Source of the DNA: Hybos culiciformis
Lineage: Eukaryota; Arthropoda; Insecta; Diptera; Hybotidae
Reading direction: 5' to 3'
Length of the DNA stretch: 64,000 bases
Assembly (NCBI GenBank): GCA_964007475.1
Contig: OZ023273.1
Coordinates: 20,695,557 to 20,759,556, forward strand
The notes under the pieces are model-generated. The model saw only the letters and a list, made by a program, of their open reading frames with translations, was not told the DNA's origin and did no database searches. This document shows positions 27,711 through 41,400 of this stretch, piece by piece (the stretch's first letter is position 1; each line of letters begins with the position of its first letter). The translations under genes and the position numbers were made by a program.

Positions 27711-30700
27711 TAAATATTCTTGGATTTCTCAAAGTCTCTATTGTAAAACTAAGTTATCCACATTAACAAAACTTGTGTTCACAAAGCTACGCAAAAATGT
27801 AATGTAATTTTAGTGTGCAATGAAACAACAGGGGTTTTGCTATATCAAATTTATTCACATTGCTCTTGGCTTAACCGGAAATGGATAAAGAGTATTATTT
27901 TTACCATTGAATAAAAAACTCAATTTTCAAGTATCTTGTAAATTTAAACAAATAAATTTGATTAAGCCTTTAAATTTAAACATAAAATTTTTTGGTGAGA
28001 TAAAATTTTCGAAATAAATCAAAAACCTTACTTTCTGTCACGCAGATGCATGACTAAAAAATCATAACATTTACTTCTAAATAGTTGGGATATACGTTAC
28101 ACATATATCAAAATCAACTTGACGTAGTATATTATTCTTGAAAGTATATGTATATAGTTTTATTTTTTTATATATTTATATCTTCATTCCAACTTAATAT
28201 AGTTTCTAAACTCAGGTTAGGTTTAAACAAAAAATTTAGACTCTAGTAAACGGGAAATTTTTAGAATTACTAACTATACTATTATGAAATAAAGTAAATT
28301 TTTGATTTTTGGAATTTCACCTTAAAAAATGCCTTAATTCATATAGTGCGCGCTGATCCGTAATAAATATATAGAAATAAAGAAAAATTCATATTGACCA
28401 CTTTCATAAAAATAAAATTAAATGTATCATAAATTTATGTTATGGCACTAATACGAATCTTAACATATTTTTTATGTAAAAATGTTAACATTATAACAAG
28501 AGGTGAATGAACTTCGAGAAGCATTTTTGTAAAGCTATCCAAGGAATTTTAAATATAAAATTTTTAAAATGAACAGAAAAACGAAGAATATAATTTAAAA
28601 AAAATATATAGGTATGTATATATAAAACCTTTTAATATTGAAATTCATTTTTATAATAATAATAATCTATACAATTTATTTTATAAATTTCATATAAAAA
28701 TATATATATAGGTATACATAGATACATTATTTATATCTTATGCCTAGTAATAAAATGAACCCAACCACCTTAAAAATAATATTTTATTAACATTTTTGTT
28801 TATGTAGGTTTTTTTTTTTCAATCTTAAAATCTCTTTTATATATTCTCAGGGCTTTTGATTTTCAATTCTCCTCAATTTTAATAACAAAAAGACCAATCA
28901 GATACTTTTTGAGTTTTTATCATCTGACCTGCGTGTTATCTTCAATTCATTTTAGTTCACTGTTTTTTTTTTTTTTTTGCATAATGCTTTGCTTATATTA
29001 CTATTTGATGCTACACAAGATTTTCTGTCTATTCGAATATTGATCCATCAAAAAAAAAAAAAATAGTATTAATAATAGGGTAAATTGAGTAATTGTTGGT
29101 TAGACATGTGGTCGTATTGTGAATAATAATTTGATATGCCATTTATTTTGAATACGAATTCCAAATGTGTTTGAATATTAGTATATAACTGAAAATTGTG
29201 CGGTGATATTTTTAGAGACCTCAAATTTAAATTTATATTATACAGTTCGGCTCGAAATAAAAATATTAATTTAAGTACTTTGAAAAAAAATATCAGAATT
29301 AATATTCGAGCTTGAACATTATGTAAGAATTGTTTTCTAAATACTGTGAACAATTTCAAGTAAACAGTCAAATAGACATCAATAGAATTGAAATCCCAAC
29401 TGAGATTCACAAATCAATTTGTTCTTATCATTTCATTATTATTAGAAAAATTCACGAAATAAATTAAATTGATTTGCGATTTACTGTACCGAGACCGCGA
29501 GAACTTTATATTCTAGTTTCACAGTACGTTATTTTCATTACAGAGATGAATTTGGCAAGCCAATACTGCGAAGTTTCCCTATTATAAAATTAGTAAAACA
29601 CAGTTACAATAAAAGTAATAAATGACACGTTTGTAAATTCCATATTATAATCGTACAATCAGTAAAGTCTTTAAAAATATTGATATTCAAATTAAAAATA
29701 TACTATTATGTTATGTAGTATAGTTATTTATAATGAATGTATGTATATTTTTCTTTTATAAAATAAAGTAATATTATGATTATAACAATATGCCTACAGG
29801 CAAAGAATTTATTATTATTTTTCCAATATTAAATTGTTGTTTGAATTTTCAACTTAAATTTGTTAAAAGAAGCCCACACATTTTAAAAATCTAAAAGTTC
29901 AAAGACCGTTTGAAAGCAATTTCTTACTAATTTATATTTAATTATTGAAGTAATTGATTTATTTTTTACCTTCCGTCGTCATCGTGCATAGAACATTACA
30001 ATTCAATACTACAGCCTGAGGCTTAAACTTACTTTTAAAGTTGATGAATAATAAGCTATAAAATGTAAAAAAAAGATTTGAATTAAAAATGGGTTCTCGT
30101 CAATATAAGATAGAAATTTGGAAATCGTTAAATATATTTTTTTAATATTATTATAATAATGAATTTTGTATATATTTATAGCAAAAATTAAAGTTTTTAT
30201 TGTTTTTTTTCTATCGAAAATATATTCAAAAATAATTTTTAATATGTACTTGTGCCTTCAACAAATTGTAATTGCAATGCATTAAATCTTCTACAACTCC
30301 TTGTTTTGTATGTTGAGAATTATATTAAAATAGAGAATTAATAAAAATATTTTATTTATATAGCAGACAGGTATATAAAAGAAAATAACAGCATGAGTTA
30401 CACTTTGCCACATTATAAAAAATAGTTGGTTTTACTAAAATCACACACCAATTCGTTTTGTACTGTTTACATTCACAGAAATTATATCTGATATGCACAA
30501 CTGATATCTGCGGCAGCTATATTTTCAGTAAATACAGATCAAATAGAACTAGTGGATGACAAGAAGCAAGAAAGGTCGTTCTTTTACTTTTTAATATATG
30601 TTTCTTTTTTTAGAGCAATTTTGTATATTATTTGGATATTATAAAAATAAATTTTGATCACATAATGCCAGAAAAGAATGCAGTTTTTCTTCTTTATTTT

Positions 30701-33700
30701 ATACGAATTAAACTTATGTATTGAAAAAAAAATAACACTTAGATTAAAGAAAAGAAAAATAGTTGTTGATGAGTATTAAGTACTTATTAGAATACCTTTT
30801 AAAAACGTTTACTAACTCAACTTGACATCCTTTCATTTCATTCAATTATTCCTAACAAATTCAGTCTCTTAAGGCGATTGTTTATGTTTATTCAAACTTT
30901 TACCTTATATTACTAGTACCATTTTTCGGAAGTTCAATGTTAAAAGAATTTATTAATATTTTATTAGTGGCAAAGAGAGCGTTAAGATTAAAAATTAAAT
31001 AAATATTTTTGAAAAAGGTTGGGTTTTTTTTTAAATTAGTTTTATACTGATGTTACAGTTTATGAAAATAAAACTCAAGATTTTTATAGTGGTTTGATAG
31101 ATCAATATACAGTAATCAATATACAATAAAAATTAAGGCAAATGAATCATGATTTTTTTTTTTTCAAATTCCAACATAATTTAAAAGTCTTTCTATATAA
31201 GTAATTTAACACTCCATAGACAGAAAACGTAGTTCAGTTAAAAATTTCCAAGCATTTTAAATTACTTGTAAAATAATCCTAGTGGTGTGTAGCACAACTA
31301 AAAAAGTTTAGCTCGATAATTTTTATACCTAATATGCTTATCAATGGAAACAAGCGTTCTACACTCAGACGTCATTACTAAATAAAAAAATTTTTCCTTT
31401 CATACTTACTTCTGATGGCATACATCTTTTTGATTTCTTTTTCTTCAAATTGATTTTGTATAGGCCTCTATGCTTTGTTCTTAATATTATTTTAAAACGT
31501 ACCTGTTTTGTTTTACTTTGTTTTTAGCGTAGTAGGATTTCAGTAACTATTTATTTTCCTGGCTGAGAAATAAGACGATACTAATAATAAGAACTTTTTG
31601 TGATTATAAACTTTTAAATTTAATTTTGTAATGGCTTTCTTTCAATTAAAAGTTGTCTCAATCCTTCGTGGATATTTCTAATAGAGAATTGTCAAAATTC
31701 TTAAAAAACCGTGTTTAACACTGATGATAGTTTTGAGATATTCAAGATATTCTGTGTTCATTTTCGAACATTTATATGACGACATGCTCAGTGTTATTGC
31801 ATTCTTAAGGCTTTTTCAGTTAAAAATATCATTTAGCAAGGCGGTTCGACGAACTATAATGTCATATTTTCGACTTCTTTGGTTTAATTATTTAATTATT
31901 TTAACAAAGACAAAAAACAAATTGTTTTTCATGCGCCAACAAACAATGTATGTAAAGGAAAAAGGTGTCCAATAAATCAATATTATTTTTATAAAATTAT
32001 TACTTATGAAAATAATCAACATTTTTTAATACACATAACTGCATTTTATTACCAATTTATTAATAGACTTACCTTCAAATTATCTGAAATAATAAAACTA
32101 ATTTTAAATCAATTTTTGATAATTTATTTATTTACAATACTACAGCAAAATACATTATAAACTATTAGAAAAGCATTGGACTTTTTATTTATTTCAGAGA
32201 CATACTTAAAATCTCAAAAATTACTACTAAACTATAAATAATAAATATATATATGTATATAATATAATTATAGATAATTCAATTATGTTTTTTTTTTTTA
32301 CTTTTTTAATTTTTTTTTATTTCTTTTCAATTTTATTTTAAGTCATAATTTTTTTTTATAATTATTTAATTGCATTCAATGTTTTTCTTAACCTACGCAT
32401 AAATGTTTAATTTTTAAGTTTTATTTTTTTTTTTTTTAAATTACTCTTAGGTGTGGAAATTATTTATTTTGAATTTTATCATTAATTTAATTTTTATTCT
32501 TACAAAATGAATTATTACATTTAGTTAATTCAAATAACTTGAAATTTTAATAAAAATAATTTACTTTGTATGTTAACAAAATAAATTTTTATAATAATAG
32601 TATGTATATTTAAATAACGTATAATAATTTTTCTACAACAAATTATAAATAAAAAAAATATAATAATAATAATAATATTGTGCAAGAATTGATTAAACAA
32701 TAAACAAAAATTCACGCCTAATTAGGTGGGCTAGATTTTCATTATTTTGTTTTTTAATAAAAAATAAAATTATTACAGGTGTTCAGCACATTTCAGTGAA
32801 GGTTTTTTGTCTCACAAGTTAAAAGAAAAATGCGGATGAAATACAAAACAAAGTACATTATGAAAATAAAATAGTATAGGTTTATATATACTATTCAACC
32901 AGTTTTAAATTAATGATGAATTGTAAGATGATAGATACGCCTTGCACATTATATGAAAACAGTTTCATTAGTAGCTAAGTTCCATTACCATATAGTTTCT
33001 TCGAAATCTAATATATTTCTAATATCAAATATGGAAACCATCCGTCGATCATTATTTTAGATTGGATTAATAATAGAATAAATTTCATATTATATTATTG
33101 TGAACTGATTATAAATTCGAATCTAAATATCGATATCTGTTTTTCTTCAAAATGATGGTTTCTAAATACTTCTAAACTTTTAAAAACCTAAGAAATATTT
33201 GATTGAGCTTATCAAGAATTAAATGAAAAAGATTTTATTAATTACAAATTCAAGATTTAAATAGGTGCTTAGATTTTTCTTTCTTAATGAAATGAATATA
33301 ATATATAAAAATTGTCCTAATAGCACAAAAACAAATTGATAATAAAAAATTTTCTCTGATATTTTAATAACATAAAAGTTTTTTATGAATTTTGTTTTTT
33401 TATATATGAAGTGTTGCTGCATTTAAAAATAAAAAGAAAAAAAAAGATTTTTTTTCATACATGTACATGAATTGAATGTACATAACATATAAAGTAAAGC
33501 ATGTTTAATATCCGTTAGTGTACATTTGCAATTAGCATATAATGTAGTTTATTTTTTTTTTTAATGTATAGATATGTAGCGAATATTTAATTGCAATACT
33601 TAATTTTCTGTGAACCAATAGAATTATGTATATATATATTATATCTGTAATAATAATAATTTTACACAAATTGATTTTACAATATTATAATGTTGCACAA

Positions 33701-35098
33701 TGTATAATACATACATTGTAGAATTTATAGAGTTTTATTACAAATTACTATGGTATTTTGTTACATTATGAGTGCTATTTAAATTCGATAATCGAGAGGT
33801 TCAGCATGAACATAAATTCGAAAACAATAATCATTTGAAATAACTTATAATTGATAAAATTATAAAAAAAAAAAACATACCTCTCTTTCCATTAAAATGC
33901 AATAATTTGAAGTTATAATTTGACTACAAAATGATAAAATGAAATTTTAATATGAGTTAATAATAAATACATTCATAATTGTATATCCAGGATGTCATAT
34001 TTGTAAAAGGCAATCAGTAGGAAGGAGTTCTAAATATTTTAATCAAAAATTAAGTGGAGTTATGTGGAATTTATGTGTTGAATGTTCCAATTTCATCTGA
34101 TCAAGCAGACACAAAAGTTTTTACGGGGATTTTACATTTTTTAAGCAAATAGTTATGAAAGAGATGATGTGTTGCTAGGCAGTTCAAACAGTCTTATAAA
34201 TTTTCAGAAAATCATCAGGTTTGTTCCATTCCCATCTTTATGTTGGCATAAACATCAGATATAAAATATAACAACACAGAAAATAAAATTATAAAATGAA
34301 AAAAAAAAAAAACATAAAAATAAAAAAAAATATATTAAATGAAAAACGCGGCGCTTTTCTTAAAAACTAATTCAATATGTACTCCAACAATCCAATAAAA
34401 ATATAATTTAAGAATATATAATGTTTTTTGTCAATTTTCAAAAACTTTTTTTTTTTATTTTTCAAAATGCCGAAGATTATTTTCAAAAAATATTTTTATA
34501 AAAAAAAAATGTATGTATACACATTCAAGTTCAATTTCAACAAAACGAAAACAAATGGTAAAATCTGTTCATGTTATTCTATGTAACCAAACACTTTTTT
34601 TTATAGCCAGATTTACTTCAAAAGAATTTTTTCAAACGATAATTTTTTTTTTTTTAAATTAAATAAACAAAAAAAAAAAGAAGATATTTTTATTTATTTT
34701 TTGAACAAAAATTTCATATAAATTAAATTTTTAATAATATAAACAATAAAGTGGTCAATCTTTGACCTGCATCTCAACTAATAAATCAAAACATTTATAG
34801 ATAGTAATTTTGGGTACTAAACTAAGTATCTGTATATACACTTCATGATTGTAGATGCAAAATTTTTGAGAAAAACTTTGCTTATTATTAAAGACGGGTC
34901 AAAAAATAAAATTTTCATTTCAGTTTGACATTAAGTTTATTAAAATTGAAACTAGAATAAAAAGTTCTTTCAATTATTTTGCTTGTCACTCTTCTACTAA
35001 AGTTAACTGAACCTTTTTGAATTTAAATCTCACTCTTACAACCCCGTTACGATTACGTCAAAAAGTTTATTTAATTTTTGTTTTTGTACCCTATAAAA

Positions 35099-35142
35099 CT
35101 AAAAAAAAACTCAAAAAAAAACTAAAAAAAAACTAAAAAAAA
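35099..35142 (+). repeat. (CTAAAAAAAAA)n minisatellite, about four units
   Basis: Four consecutive units of CT(C) followed by eight or nine A, with small length differences between units. Confidence 0.8.
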
Positions 35143-35843
35143 CAATCGCATAATACTTATTTCTTAGAAACATTTGGATAGAATTTAGAACGTCCAACAA
35201 ATTAGTGCTTCCATCCACATCGAAAGTCTATAATTATCTTCAATTGAAAAAAATAAACGAAAAAGAAATTATAAATTTTTTTTTTAAAAACATACAAACT
35301 GTATTTCGATGAAAATTTTTTCAACAAAAAAAATTACATTCATTTAAAAATAACTATATTTAAAATTTATCTAAACAAAAAAATATAAGATACTAAATAA
35401 AAAAAAAAAAAAAAAATTATATTTACTGTAAGTGTAAAACTAAAAGATAATTTTTTATTCAAAAATGAACAGAATCAACAAAGTTTTTTTTTTTTTTTAA
35501 ATATGTGTAGAATGCATAAAAATTACATGCAAACACATATTTATGTTGTTTATTTATTTTGTATTAAAAAAGAATTTTTTTTTTTAACTACATTATGAGC
35601 CCTTTTATAATTTTTAATATGCTGATGCAGAGCCAAAAATATTCCATTCATAAAACTGATGATATATTTCATAAATAAATTATTTAAAAGGGTTAGATTT
35701 ATTCAATAATTTTTGTTTTTTGTTTTAAAAAAAGTCTAATTTATTCTTCTCACCTTGGTCCTAGTACAGAGGTGGAATAAATTTAACACATTCAATATAG
35801 TAATAAATAAACATTGTTTTATTTTTTACAGTGTTATATAAAT

Positions 35844-35859
35844 TGATTGATTGATTAAT
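35844..35859 (+). promoter_or_regulatory. Overlapping Exd/Hox-type sites (TGATTGATTGATTAAT)
   Basis: Three overlapping TGATTNAT words occur in 16 bp. TGATNNAT is the general composite site of Extradenticle/PBC with Hox proteins. It sits about 2.4 kb beyond the Abd-B stop codon on the 3' side. Function is inference. Confidence 0.3.
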
Positions 35860-36898
35860 AAGTAGTTTTTTTTTGTCAAAACCTGAAAAATTTTGAATAA
35901 AACGTATTTATAAAATAATTTGAAAATTATTTCATATGAAATTTATTTGTATATTAATTATAAAAATAATTTATTTAATTGAATCAAGTTTTTTGTACGG
36001 TTTTTGCAATTTCAATTAACTTATCTTGAGATATAAATAAAAATAAATATGTTACTCAAGTATCTTCTTACTTGTTAGATTCTTCTAATTTTCAATTTCC
36101 ATTATTATTCATTTTATGAAAACTATATATCTCGACGGGTTATTTAGTTTAGCCTTAGTTTAGTAAATAAAAGTTTATAAAAAATTTCTTCATCCTTTTG
36201 ATTATCTTTTATAATTTGAATATATGTAATGTAATTTGAACAAAACACTAAAGTATTAAACATTGTCCTTTTAAGACCTGATTGAAATATCTAGACAAAA
36301 GTTTTGAATTTAGATAAATAATAATTAATGTATCCATTTAAGTTTTGTTTTTTCCAATGCCTTTTTTGATCCGTTTAATTATGTTGAAAACATATAACCA
36401 ACATTAATAAACGTAAAACTTAACCTCAAAAATTAATTGTTTTTTTTTTTGTATAGAAGCTTTAATCTCATGCAAATACGTTTCAATAGAATTTTGTCCC
36501 ACATCGCACATAAAAAAAAATTTAAAATAGACTCATGTTTATTATTTAATTTTTTATTTAATTTTCGATTGCATTCTCTTTTTGGATAATACATCTAAAA
36601 ATAATTTTCAAATTTACTGTGCTTATTTTAAAGACTTAATTTCTACTTAAAATTAATTTTTAATTCTAAAATATTTTTTTAAAAATATTTTTATTTTAAT
36701 ATTAAATATAATTTAACATAGAATTTCAATTTTATTTATTAATTAATAATTATAATAAACTTATTAATTTTAGTAAATAAGCATTAAATTAATTAATATT
36801 ATTTATATTTTTTTTTTATTAATGATTTTTAAAATAATTTTATTTTTATTTACAAAAGGAACAAGTAATACATTTACACTATTTTTTGATATTCTTAA

Positions 36899-36923
36899 AA
36901 ATAATAATAATAATAATAATAAT
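36899..36923 (+). repeat. (AAT)n microsatellite
   Basis: About eight uninterrupted AAT units. Confidence 0.9.
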
Positions 36924-37588
36924 TACTCTTTTAAACCTAAACCAACTTTATTCAGTAATATCCATAATATTTTAAAAAATTATTTTACTGTAAATACCTT
37001 TTTATTTTTCTATATAAAATACTTAAAAACTATCAAATATTAAAGTTTCATTTACATTTAATTCTAACAAAATAAAAACACAAACATTAACGACTTGGAT
37101 TTTAAGTAATATTCACGGATTAAAAAAACCTACAAAATTAGGCAGGCAAATAATTTTTAAATATATATAAATTACCAAGTATAATTTTCTAAACGAATTA
37201 ACTTTTGGAATTATTTTTGCACAACTTAAAAATGGAAATTTAATAAAGAATTTAAAACCGAAATCATTGACTATCTATACTTCTATATTCTATCGTATAT
37301 GAAACAAAAAATATTGATAATATGTATATCAAAAAATTGATAATGAATAAAATAAAGTAAGACTGAGATTCAAAGAAAAAACCTACAACAAACTTACACA
37401 TTTTTGAAAAATTTAACTTATTATTAATATTTAAATTTTCGAAAACACTAATTTGGGCTTAACATTGTTTTACGATAAGTTCAAAAACATAAATTTTTAT
37501 AGAAATATTAACAACCTTGAACCTTGGCAAAGTTGAAATTGTTATTTTATATGAAAGAATTAAACAAAACTGATCTTCAAACTATAAA

Positions 37589-37850
37589 TTGGTTTATTTA
37601 GTTTGTTCGAGTCTCGAGAAAATCGTGCTCGAGACTATCGTTGGTGTGAATACCCAGGAATCTTATCTCGTTGGAATTCTAACGTGTATCGTCTCGAATA
37701 ATTCTACTAGAAAAACTCACCGAGACGAGACGAGACCGATACGAGCTGGTTGTTTAATATTTCTCGTCAAGACCGAGCTGAAACGAGATACTAATTAAAA
37801 AGAACGGTACGAGATTTTTTTCTAATCTCGCTGCGTCTCGCGTCTCTACA
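37589..37850. mobile_element. GC-anomalous CGAGAC-iterated segment, probable transposon remnant
   Basis: This segment of about 260 bp is much richer in G+C than its surroundings and repeats CGAGAC/GTCTCG and CGAGA words many times, for example GAGACGAGACGAGACCG near 37721-37740 and CTCGCTGCGTCTCGCGTCTC near 37828-37847. Iterated GAGAC words occur in the ends of some animal hAT-type elements as I recall them. No matching terminus or target duplication is visible here, so this looks like a fragment. The 69-residue open frame at 37589-37798 has no recognisable domain. It lies 0.4-0.7 kb beyond the Abd-B stop, so it could be within the 3' UTR. Confidence 0.45.
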
Positions 37851-38259
37851 ACACTATTTGCTATATACATAAAATAATTTATCACTGTAAAAAACAAGTC
37901 ATATAGGTCGAGGATTTTTATTTGATACTAAATGTAAACAAAACCTGAAAATTTTTAATTGTTGTCGCAAATTAAATTTTACTTTTGAACTTGAAGCTTT
38001 AAAAAAAAATGAGATTATAAGAGTAATTTGTGTTTTTCACACATCCATACATTTATTTATTTATTTAGTTTTTTTCTTTATGAATTAGCAGCTATTTGCA
38101 ATATCTCTATCGAAATGGGATAAATAATTCCTCTTCATTATAAAATTTTATTAATTTATATAAAAATTTTGCAAAAAAGAGGACGATGTATGTATTTTTT
38201 TTTTAACAAGTTCATTAAAATGTTGTAAATCCCATAGCTGTGCTGCTACTATCTAAAGG
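37851..38259 (-). other. Abd-B: Probable Abd-B 3' UTR
   Basis: This sequence follows the Abd-B stop codon on the minus strand. It contains no continued reading frame and several AATAAA hexamers in the transcribed orientation. Without transcript data the 3' end cannot be fixed, and Hox 3' UTRs are often long, so the UTR may extend further toward lower coordinates. Confidence 0.5.
38052..38152 (-). terminator. Candidate polyadenylation hexamers (AATAAA)
   Basis: On the minus strand AATAAA occurs at 38147-38152, about 110 bases after the stop codon, and in three overlapping copies at 38052-38065. Either could serve as a proximal poly(A) signal. In DNA this AT-rich the hexamer is frequent by chance. 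Confidence 0.3.
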
Positions 38260-38451
38260 TCACTGATGCATTTTTGGCGCATGATGAGCCATACCTAAAC
38301 CTAAATTCAAGTGATGGGCATTATGATGAGTTTGCGACGCTTGTCCATGATTGTGATTACTACTTGAAGTATTATTATTGTTTTGTTGCGCTGCTTGACG
38401 TTGAGAATTTTTCTTGTTTTTCATCCTTCTATTTTGGAACCAAATTTTTAC
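38260..38451 (-). CDS. Abd-B: Abd-B last coding exon: homeodomain helix 3 and C-terminus
   Basis: The exon opens after a TTAG acceptor (AG at 38452-38453) with [10 protein letters not shown], homeodomain residues 45-54, containing W48, F49, Q50, N51 and R53 of the DNA-recognition helix, and continues to KNKKNS at residue 60. It then encodes a 47-residue tail of Gln/Asn/Ser/His clusters and the block [12 protein letters not shown] ending in APKMHQ and a TGA stop (38260-38262). The terminal MHQ and the LNL block match Abd-B orthologues as I recall them. There are 63 residues plus stop. The start in phase 0 fits the preceding exon exactly. Confidence 0.96.
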   Translation of the reverse strand, partial: VKIWFQNRRMKNKKNSQRQAAQQNNNNTSSSNHNHGQASQTHHNAHHLNLGLGMAHHAPKMHQ

Positions 38452-41400
38452 CTAAGTATGTTGAATTTGGATGAATGAATGAATAAAAACAATAATTTCA
38501 AAATATAAAAGCAATAAAATGTATTATTTTTATTGTACATAATGTAATCGTTTTTTATCAAAATTTTTAAATCATATTTAATTAATTAATAAAATAATAA
38601 ATAAAATTGATTAAGAAATCGGTCAGATTTAAACTAATTCCAAAAACTTGAATATCGTTAAGATCACCCATAATTTATTTTCGCAACACAATTTCTAAGA
38701 AATTTTTTCCAAATATTTTCACATTATATTAGAATAAAACTGTTTTTAATTAAATAATTAAACAAACAATAAATTACCTGTCTCTCGGTCAGATTTAAAT
38801 TACGGGCTAACTCCCAGCGTTTTTGTTTCGAAACATATGCATTAAAAAGGAACTCCTTTTCCAGTTCTAAAGTTTGAAATTTTGAATACGGCTTACGTTT
38901 TTTACGTACATTATTATGCTGAACATGATTCCAGTCAGACGGTAAAGCATTAGGAGTACAAGAGCCAATTGACGCTGTATTTACTGCAGGACCTTTGAAA
39001 ATATCAGAATAAAAAATATATTTTTGAAACTGAATTATTCATATTTTTAAAAGAATAAAAAATGGTACATGCGACTTAATAAACTATTATTAAATTTTCA
39101 CGTTTATTTCGTATCCTATAACTCGATAAAGATCAGAGACGGACATCAAATCTTTTTTTTTCCTTCTGTTAAGTTTTTTTGAGACGAACAGACTTAAATC
39201 GAATGTTGAGTAACGTTTTTCTTACAAGAATTTATCAAAGTCTAAAAACTTAATTGGGAAGAAAGTGAAAATATAAAAACTTAAAAAAGTGACTATAATT
39301 TAAAATATTAATTTAATATACATCTTAAGCACTTTTCTTATTAAAAAAAACTTATAACTCTACTTAACACAGGTTGGAAGTTTTAATTGATGAAACACAT
39401 CAATTTAAAGTTAAATATTTATAAAAATAATTTAACGAAGCAGTTCATAATAATGTTCACCATTCATACATTTGAGTTTTCTTGAATTATTTCTAATTTT
39501 TATATAATTAATGTACAGCATAAGTGTTTTTTTTTTTGCATTATTTTACAAAAAATTATGCAATGCAAAATAATCGAATGAAAGGGTAATTAATTTAATT
39601 GATAATAATTAATTATTGTGTTTCATATGTATTTTATACATAAAATTTACATTATAAAAAATAGAAAATTTAACTGAAGTGAATCACGAATCAAACTTAA
39701 GTGTCTCTGTAGTACTTTTATTGCCATCATAATTCCGTAACAATTATTATGACTTATAAATATTTCCCTTTAAGCATATAATAGGTATATCATACCTAAT
39801 AAATTATTTGAAAACAGTTTTGTATTTCTCTTAATAGCAATAAAATGTGAAATAAAATAATTTAAAAAAGTTCAAAAACAGATTCTTGTACGTAAATTTT
39901 ATTGAATTTCAGTTGTATAAGTGGATATATGATGTATACCTAATATTACATAATAAAATGGGCCATTAATTTTATGGCTGCTTAATCACCAAATAAACTT
40001 TACCCATCAAATATCGCAAAATACATATGTATACAAACATTATACTATATTTTATATAGGTATATACATATATACAACATATTTATGTTTTTTCCATAAA
40101 ATTTACAATTTGAATGCTTTTTATTGATAATACACACACTGTATTTAGACTAGGTTTTATGATGAATTTATCAGTCATCGGGCAATAATTCAAAATCGGT
40201 ATAACATTTTACAAAATTTTTTACATAAGCTTTTTTTTATTCCCCATTTAACTTATAGGATACCTCTTAATATTTGATACCTTAATATATTACGTAATAA
40301 AGTTTCGTGTAAAAAAGTGTTACTTTGAACTCGAACATATAAAAATAAGAATACGTATTTTGTTATTGATGTTAATGGTTTATTAATTAACATTATATAT
40401 TATAAAAATATCACCTATATTTGAAATAAATTTAAATTTAACGATCTGATGACTCTGCGCCTGAAGTGTTTTTTTTACAAATTACATAAGAAGGTAAAAA
40501 ATATGGAGAATCTACTATACTCTTTAAAATTATTCTATTTTATTAAACATTAATTTCATGTGCAAAAAATTAAAACAAAATTACTATTTATATGCCATTT
40601 TCAGACTAGAGCAGATAAATAAGTTAAGATAATCTTTGTGATTCAACTATTTATATCAATAACTCACAGCCAAATATTGAAATAGAGAATATAAAATTAA
40701 ACTGAACACTAATATTATTTATAAAAATTGTAGACATTAACATTAATTCTTAGATGCAATCAATTTTGTACTTGAAGCTTAAAGCTGTTGGTCAAAGTTA
40801 TTAAACGGAACCTTGAATATAAGAACAAGTTTTCACGAACTTATTTTCTGATTTTCTGTTTTTTTATTGCAACACAAATTAAAAAGGTGTTCTTGGCATA
40901 CGAACAATAAATGTGCTCTAGTCTGAAAACGGAATTAGATTCTTACATTTATACTTACTGGGTTGAGAATAGGATTCTGAAGGATAACTTCTATTATAAG
41001 ATGGAGTATCGTAACTGGACTGTGTTCCATCAGATGATTGACGCGCTACTGTAGCGGCAGTGACAGCTAAAGCTGCAGCTCTGTCATCTGGTGGGGCAGA
41101 TAAATAAGCCTGATCTCTGTATGTACCCATGTAATAACTCTTTGGAATTTAAATTAAAAAGACAAGTTTATATTTAATAATTTATTTTTTCGAACTACAT
41201 AAAAGCGTCTTATTGTTTTTTATTCAAATTTAATTACATACCATTACTTTTACTTTTTTTTTTTTTAATGTTCGTAATTATGCATGTACGAACATTTCTG
41301 ATTTTTTTTTTTAAATTTAGTAAGAGATAAGAAACAGATTGCAGAAATCGTTTTAGGAGCCTCCGAAACCTGTAAAACGACCTTAATATGAAATCTGGAA

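Larger units (their letters stand above)
26894..37588. other. AT-rich non-coding region, 3' of Abd-B
   Basis: No exon or RNA gene is supportable. It holds microsatellites, an A-rich minisatellite at 35.1 kb, a TGATTGAT array at 35.84 kb and a CTCF-like word at 27.70 kb. The longest open frame (29069-29410, minus) has no recognisable domain. Confidence 0.55.

Noticed and set aside
29069..29410. 113-residue minus-strand ORF, longest outside Abd-B besides the polyQ shadow
   Set aside because: Composition is what AT-rich random sequence gives, with no domain, no splice context and no codon bias.
1..38000. Possible miR-iab-4/iab-8 hairpin expected between abd-A and Abd-B
   Set aside because: Scanning by eye for GTATACTGA/TCAGTATAC cores found no match. 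The locus may lie outside the window.
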